Below are positions 59,936 to 64,000 of a stretch of DNA of 64,000 bases, piece by piece (positions within the stretch are counted from its first letter, which is position 1; each line of letters starts with the position of its first letter). The position numbers and the translations under genes were made by a program. The notes under the pieces were generated by a model that saw nothing but the letters and a program-made list of their open reading frames with translations, had not been told where the DNA came from and made no database searches. The stretch comes from Fimenecus sp045594885. GTDB lineage: Bacteria; Bacillota; Clostridia; Oscillospirales; Acutalibacteraceae. The DNA lies in contig JAZNZJ010000012.1 of the NCBI GenBank assembly GCA_045594885.1, forward strand, positions 11,358-75,357. Reading direction: 5' to 3'.

Positions 59936-61165
59936 ATGAAAAAATTTAAAAGTATTTTAGCAATTATTCTCATATTCTGTATGTTATTCTCATTCACAGC
60001 CTGTGGTGGAGACAAAACATATAAGATAAGTGTTAAAGATGCACTTGGTAATCCATATACTTCAGGTGTTGTTGTTGAGTTTATGCAGAACGGCAATAAA
60101 GTTGGTATGCAGGCTTGTGACGAAAACGGTGTGGCTACTAAGAAACTTCCAAAGGGAGAATATACAATTTCTTTGTCATTTACTGATAGTGATGTTGAGT
60201 TTTATTATGATGAAAATACTACCGTTACTGCATCGCAGAATGAAATTGATGTAATACTTGCCTATAAAACATCTGAAAAACCTACAATGCTTTATATTGG
60301 TAGTTCTGAATTTGAAGCATATGATGTTACTGTAGGTTGCACATATGTTGAACTCACAAACGAAAACAGAAATTACTTCCTTTTCACACCTAAAGAGGCA
60401 GGTACTTATGAGTTCTCTGTAATCGGTGATGTAAAAACTGCAATTGGTTATTATGGTGCACCTCATTTTGTTCAAGAAAACAGTGCTGCAGAAGTTGTTG
60501 ACAATAAGTTTACTGTTTCTGTAAGTGCGAGTATGATTGGAACAGGTGATAGTGGAACATCTGTTTATGTTATTGGTATTGATGCTCTTGATGCAGATTC
60601 AAAAAATTGTATTCTTGCAATAAATCGCCTTGGTGATGCAATTAAAACTCTTGCTGATGAACCTTGGACAATTTATGAAAAAACTGCTGAGCTTTCTGAA
60701 TACACATTACCTGCAGGTAAAGAACTTAAAGAGTTCGATTTAACTGCATCTACTGATACATATAAATTTGTGTTTAATAAAGTAGATGGTTTCTATCATC
60801 TCAATTCTGAAAATGGTCCGTTAGTGCTTGTTCGTCTCGCTGAGGATTGTGATTATATTGCTTGTTTCAAGACAATTCTTGACCGTTCAGGTGTTTCAAA
60901 GTATTTCTTTGATGATAAGGGCGAATTCGTTAAGAAAGAAAGTTATTCAGAGTGCCTTCTTGAATATATTGAATATGTTGATGAGGTTGAAGGTGTATAT
61001 CCGCTTACAGAAGACCTCAAATACATTATTCAGCAGAGAGGCGAGTATGTAGGTTGGTGGAATATTGAAAGCAATGGTTATATTTTCAAGGATGTTGCGG
61101 GAAATAATGACCCAAGCATTAACCCTGAAATTGCGTGGCTTTTAATGTGTTGCTATATTGACTGA
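59936..61165 (+). CDS. Lipoprotein with transthyretin-like, PPC-like and shared C-terminal module
   Basis: The 409-residue protein has a lipoprotein signal peptide (FTAC, lipidated Cys23) and a transthyretin/SpaA-like domain (about 28-105; DENGVATKKLPKGEY). A PPC-like beta domain follows at about 140-215 (YFLFTPKEAGTYEFS). The C-terminal module at about 281-408 (DGFYHLNSENGPLVLVRL, ending AWLLMCCYID) matches both modules of the preceding 937-residue protein. There is no thioredoxin domain. RBS AAAGGAG precedes ATG 59936, 39 bases after the preceding stop, so it lies in the same transcript. Confidence 0.78.
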   Translation: MKKFKSILAIILIFCMLFSFTACGGDKTYKISVKDALGNPYTSGVVVEFMQNGNKVGMQACDENGVATKKLPKGEYTISLSFTDSDVEFYYDENTTVTASQNEIDVILAYKTSEKPTMLYIGSSEFEAYDVTVGCTYVELTNENRNYFLFTPKEAGTYEFSVIGDVKTAIGYYGAPHFVQENSAAEVVDNKFTVSVSASMIGTGDSGTSVYVIGIDALDADSKNCILAINRLGDAIKTLADEPWTIYEKTAELSEYTLPAGKELKEFDLTASTDTYKFVFNKVDGFYHLNSENGPLVLVRLAEDCDYIACFKTILDRSGVSKYFFDDKGEFVKKESYSECLLEYIEYVDEVEGVYPLTEDLKYIIQQRGEYVGWWNIESNGYIFKDVAGNNDPSINPEIAWLLMCCYID

Positions 61166-61180
61166 TTGTGAGTTGAGATT

Positions 61181-62020
61181 TTGAAAAATAAATTTTTATC
61201 AGTTATATCAATTCTTTTAATGATTTCTATGTTATTTGTTGGGTGTAATAATCAAGACGAACCCTCGACAAATGATACTACTTTTACTATAACTGTTAAA
61301 TCGCAGGGCGGTTTGCCAATTAAAGATGTTATGGTTAAAGTGTTCAAAGATGTTGAAAAACAGAGTCTTCATTGGGCTAAAGAAACTGACCGTGATGGTG
61401 TAGTTTCTTTTAAAGGAGATTCTCAAAATTCATATTTTGCAATTCTTGAGAAGCTTCCAAATGGTTATTATGCTGAAGAAACATATGAAATCAATAATGA
61501 AAACATTGAAATTATACTTAATGCGAAATTAGGGGACTCACCAAATATTTCAGATGTTGATTTCACATTGGGCAGTGTTGTGAATAACTTTACGGTAACT
61601 TCAACTGATGGAACTGAATTTAAGGTTTCTGAATTGCTTAAAACAAAAAAAGCGATTGTATTGAACTTTTGGTTTATGAACTGTCAACCATGTAAAATGG
61701 AATTTCCATATCTTCAACAGGCTTATGTTGATTACAGTGATAAACTTGAAGTAATTGCTGTAAATTCTGTGGATGGTTCAAATGATGATATAAATAAGTT
61801 TGCTAATGAAAATCAATTAACTTTTCCGTTCGTAAAAATGGATGGTGGCTTGAGTTTTGAGGCATATCCCACAACTGTTGTAATTGACCGTTTTGGCACA
61901 ATCTGTATGATGCATAGAGGCAGTATAACAAGCAAAGAAGAATTTGTTAAAATATTTGAGTATTTTACTGCTGATGATTATCAACAAACATTGGTTAAAA
62001 ATATCAGTGATATTAAATAA
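61181..62020 (+). CDS. TlpA-like thiol-disulfide lipoprotein
   Basis: The 279-residue protein has a lipoprotein signal peptide (FVGC, Cys22) and a transthyretin/SpaA-like domain (about 33-118). A TlpA-like redoxin domain follows (about 125-275) with C168-Q-P-C171 in FWFMNCQPCKMEFP and cis-Pro loop YPTTVVIDRFG. The last two domains align with residues about 50-300 of the 937-residue protein, including the tail TSKEEFVKIFEYFTADDYQ. It would act at the outer face of the membrane on disulfides. The start is TTG 61181, 15 bases after the preceding stop, with a weak RBS (GAGTTGAG). Confidence 0.83.
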   Translation: MKNKFLSVISILLMISMLFVGCNNQDEPSTNDTTFTITVKSQGGLPIKDVMVKVFKDVEKQSLHWAKETDRDGVVSFKGDSQNSYFAILEKLPNGYYAEETYEINNENIEIILNAKLGDSPNISDVDFTLGSVVNNFTVTSTDGTEFKVSELLKTKKAIVLNFWFMNCQPCKMEFPYLQQAYVDYSDKLEVIAVNSVDGSNDDINKFANENQLTFPFVKMDGGLSFEAYPTTVVIDRFGTICMMHRGSITSKEEFVKIFEYFTADDYQQTLVKNISDIK

Positions 62021-62041
62021 ATTTTTAAAGAGGTATTTAAA

Positions 62042-62446
62042 ATGAAAAATTTGAAAAGAATTTTAGCTTTGTTACTTGCACTTTCAATGGTTTTCTGTTT
62101 CTGTGCTTGTGGTGGTAATAGTGATGACTCTACAACAACAACTGAAGGCACAACTAATGAAAACCCAATAGAATCAAATAATGAACAGAAGGCAGGATTT
62201 ACTGTTAAGGTTGTTGATGAAGGTGGTAACGCAGTTTCAGGTGTTATGGTTCAGGTTTGCAAAGATGCTTGTGTACCTGCAAGAACTGACGATAAGGGTG
62301 TTGCAACATTCAATATTGAAATCACAGATGGTTATAAATTATCTGTAATGACTTGTCCTGAAGGATATGAATACGCAGGTGATGCTGAAATATATCTTGA
62401 TAGTGGAATTACTGAATATACACTCACAGTTAAGGCGGTGGCATAA
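62042..62446 (+). CDS. Small lipoprotein with a single transthyretin-like domain
   Basis: The 134-residue protein has a lipoprotein signal peptide (FCAC, Cys23), a Thr/Glu/Asn-rich linker and one transthyretin/SpaA-like beta-sandwich (about 56-134; DDKGVATFNIEITDGY, ITEYTLTVK). The domain is of the same type as those of the three preceding proteins and keeps a Cys pair VCKDAC that is absent from them. RBS AAAGAGG precedes ATG 62042. Its stop overlaps the next ATG (TAATG), which implies coupled translation. Confidence 0.8.
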   Translation: MKNLKRILALLLALSMVFCFCACGGNSDDSTTTTEGTTNENPIESNNEQKAGFTVKVVDEGGNAVSGVMVQVCKDACVPARTDDKGVATFNIEITDGYKLSVMTCPEGYEYAGDAEIYLDSGITEYTLTVKAVA

Positions 62447-63486
62447 TGGATAAATTTATTGAAAAAATCAAAGGTATCGATAAGAAAATTCTTATCGGTG
62501 TTGCAGTTGCAGCCGTAGTTCTTATTATTGCAATTGTAGCAGTTGTAATTGGTTCAGGTGATAAACCTGTTTCATCATCTAATGATAAGGAAAGTACATC
62601 TTCAACAGATGCTTTTAATGCAGATATTAACGAAAACGAAGATGGTAGTAATAATGAAGAATCATCTTCACTTGAAGATGAGAGTAGCACAGGCGAAGAA
62701 GAATCCTCTTCACTTGAAGACGAAAGTGCATCAAATGATTCACAGAATGCAGACAGTAATGACAATACAGGCGGAACATCTGCAGTTCAGCAACCAACTG
62801 CAACAAATCCAGCAGGTGAAGAAATTCTTGGTGCAGGTAGTAAAGACCAACCATATTTGGAATATCCGGGTGATGATTTTGCAGTAAAAACTGTTAGTAT
62901 TCCTGCAGGTAAAGAACTTTATTATGATATTTATCGTGTTGGTGGAATGTATCTTACAATTGAAGATTCAAATGCTTATGTAATTTGTGAGGGTACAAAA
63001 TATACAGCTAAAAACGGTAAGGTTTCTTTCAAAGTTCCTAATGCTTTGGCAAGTGATTCAGTTTCATTCCAAATAGGCAATAGCGGTTCAACAGCAAAGA
63101 GCTTCACAATTAAATTCGCTAACCTTAAAGGTAGTTATGCAAATCCTGAAAAAATCACAAAACTTGATGGCAATATTGAAAAGAGTTTAGCAGCAGGTGT
63201 AGAAACAGGATATTATTATAAATACAATGCTGAAAAAACAGGTACAATTCGTTTTTGTATTGTAGAACAATCTGCAAAGAGTATTCTTGTTGTTACAAAT
63301 AATAGAAATTCAACTCAAAGAACAACAGAGGTTGAAGAAGACGTTTTAACTGATGAAAATGGAAAACAATATATTGAAATTGAAGTTCAAAAAGGTGATG
63401 AGCTTGTTATTAATGTTGGTGCATTACCTAACAAGCGTGGTAAGTATCCTGCAGTTGAAATTACATGGTGTGGCGAATATAAATAA
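62446..63486 (+). CDS. Anchored Ser/Glu-rich protein with two beta domains
   Basis: The 346-residue protein has a Lys-rich start and one transmembrane helix (about 15-36), much like the N terminus of the 937-residue protein. An acidic Ser/Glu linker follows with a tandem repeat ESSSLEDES (about 68-105), then two PPC-like beta domains: about 140-225 (KELYYDIYRVGGMYLTIED) and about 235-345 (YYKYNAEKTGTIRFCIVE). No catalytic motif is visible. It may be a spacer or binding protein of the surface cluster. A terminator follows its stop, so this ends the operon. Confidence 0.75.
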   Translation: MDKFIEKIKGIDKKILIGVAVAAVVLIIAIVAVVIGSGDKPVSSSNDKESTSSTDAFNADINENEDGSNNEESSSLEDESSTGEEESSSLEDESASNDSQNADSNDNTGGTSAVQQPTATNPAGEEILGAGSKDQPYLEYPGDDFAVKTVSIPAGKELYYDIYRVGGMYLTIEDSNAYVICEGTKYTAKNGKVSFKVPNALASDSVSFQIGNSGSTAKSFTIKFANLKGSYANPEKITKLDGNIEKSLAAGVETGYYYKYNAEKTGTIRFCIVEQSAKSILVVTNNRNSTQRTTEVEEDVLTDENGKQYIEIEVQKGDELVINVGALPNKRGKYPAVEITWCGEYK

Positions 63487-63498
63487 CATCTAAAAATT

Positions 63499-63539
63499 AT
63501 CCACTTTTTTCTAAAAATTTTGAAAAAAGTGGATTTTTT
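63499..63539 (+). terminator. Intrinsic terminator of the exported-protein operon
   Basis: ATCCACTTTTTTC and GAAAAAAGTGGAT form a perfect 13-pair stem with a 10-base loop, followed by TTTTT. Confidence 0.88.
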
Positions 63540-63542
63540 ATA

Positions 63543-63571
63543 TTGCATAACTAATAAAAAAATGATAAAAT
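63543..63571 (+). promoter_or_regulatory. Promoter of the last, partial gene
   Basis: TTGCAT (63543-63548) and TAAAAT (63566-63571) are 17 bases apart. The leader then holds TGTAATTG (63587-63594) and its inverted copy CAATTACA (63608-63615), which can form a small hairpin before the RBS. Confidence 0.6.
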
Positions 63572-63635
63572 GACAGTGAATATTTATGTAATTGTTAAGT
63601 CCTTTGGCAATTACAAAAAATAAGGAGGAAAAATC

Positions 63636-64000
63636 ATGAAAAACATGATGAAAAAGGCATTTAGCATTATGCTCGTTGTTGCTATGATTATGTCAATAGT
63701 TCCAATGACAGCATTTGCTGCAGTAGGCGATGCAGTTGCTGTTCCTGACACTTGTATTTATTCAGGTGATGTGGTTTCAGTAGGTGCAGGCGAGACTGTT
63801 TATTTCGAAATCGGTACAAATGGTTCGATGGGTACATATGATTTCGTAGTTGAAGGTATAGGCGACTTTGATGTTGCAGTTTGTGGTGAAGACGGCAATG
63901 GTGCTTATATCGCAGGCGAACCTGTATCAGCAGTTGACGGTGTTGTAGAAACAACACTCACAAGTTATGAAAGCACATATGGTTATGGTGCATTCGCAAT
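63636..64000 (+). CDS. Secreted protein, N-terminal part (cut by window edge)
   Basis: ATG 63636 behind RBS AAGGAGGA opens a frame that runs off the window, with 121 codons visible. The start MKNMMKKAFSIMLVV is a signal peptide ending in a type I cleavage site (AFA before AV), with no lipobox. The mature part begins with GDAVAVPDTCIYSGDVVS and a beta-rich stretch ETVYFEIGTNGSMGTYDF that resembles the PPC-like domains of the preceding operon. It has its own promoter. The full size and function are not visible here. Confidence 0.75.
   Translation, partial: MKNMMKKAFSIMLVVAMIMSIVPMTAFAAVGDAVAVPDTCIYSGDVVSVGAGETVYFEIGTNGSMGTYDFVVEGIGDFDVAVCGEDGNGAYIAGEPVSAVDGVVETTLTSYESTYGYGAFA

Noticed and set aside
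62430..62887. Frames overlapping the Ser/Glu-rich anchored protein
   Set aside because: Repetitive codons of the linker leave other frames open by chance.
63688..63957. Minus-strand frame of 89 codons
   Set aside because: His/Leu/Gln-rich shadow of the secreted-protein gene, no RBS.
57083..64000. Phage-defence or toxin reading of the exported cluster
   Set aside because: No nuclease, helicase, NTPase or toxin motif; all products are exported and domains are beta-sandwich or redoxin.
1..64000. tRNA genes, CRISPR arrays, insertion sequences and prophage
   Set aside because: None seen: no cloverleaf-like cores between genes, no regularly spaced repeats, no transposase or integrase motifs.

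Overview
The window is a low-GC, densely packed chromosome segment of an endospore-forming Clostridia species. Sporulation genes are scattered through it: a SpoIID-family protein, SpoVAE, the germination protease GPR, SpoIIP, an alpha/beta small acid-soluble spore protein, WhiA and SpoIVB. Together with hprK, a type A RNase P RNA, many TTG/GTG starts behind strong Shine-Dalgarno sites and near-consensus sigma-A promoters, this points to a gut-type Clostridia, perhaps Oscillospirales/Ruminococcaceae. That family placement is an inference from gene content. I saw no tRNA, rRNA, CRISPR array, transposase or prophage.

Layout. 0-4.3 kb: a SpoIID-like protein, galE, a HAD phosphatase and RNase P RNA (rnpB). 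4.3-9.5 kb: a RecD2-type helicase, a long imperfect palindrome, a TPP riboswitch with its terminator and the thiamine transporter gene thiT, then a ComM-type AAA+ protein on the minus strand. 9.5-16.8 kb: a phosphosugar mutase, a SigH-like sigma factor, a zinc-ribbon protein, spoVAE, rpsT (minus), gpr-spoIIP and a YhaM-like exoribonuclease. 17-20 kb: a two-component system. 20-22.3 kb: trmL (minus), a small basic protein, a PdaA-like deacetylase and an SASP. 22.3-29 kb: a long operon hprK-murB-rapZ-whiA-lepB-lepB-rbgA-rnhB-yraN. 29-36 kb: thrC, a hidden DUF1540 gene, a metallophosphoesterase, tig-clpP-clpX and an EamA transporter. 36-43.8 kb: a polyprenyl glycosylphosphotransferase, then an LCP-like protein, a transglutaminase-like protein, the folate genes folE-folP-folB-folK, a DEDDh exonuclease and an anchored extracytoplasmic protein. 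43.8-57 kb: serC-serA (minus) divergent from lon-ysxC-lysA-dnaE, then pfkA-aroK and spoIVB.

The least ordinary part is the right end (57-64 kb), a run of six exported proteins with almost no spacing. Two are anchored by an N-terminal membrane helix, three are lipoproteins and one, cut by the window edge, has a signal peptide. Four carry a transthyretin/SpaA-like beta-sandwich, two carry a TlpA-type thioredoxin domain with a CxxC motif, and several share a PPC-like beta domain and a repeated C-terminal module that I do not recognise. The 937-residue protein has the combined architecture of its two downstream neighbours. This suggests an extracytoplasmic redox or surface assembly and is the best candidate here for an undescribed system.

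Most of the remaining genes are housekeeping. The smaller points of interest are regulatory inverted repeats (trmL, yhaM, serC/lon, pfkA), an LCP-like protein that appears to lack the catalytic arginines, a SpoIID domain with a shortened active-site signature, a Lys/Ala-rich tail on trigger factor, and the absence of yvcK between rapZ and whiA.
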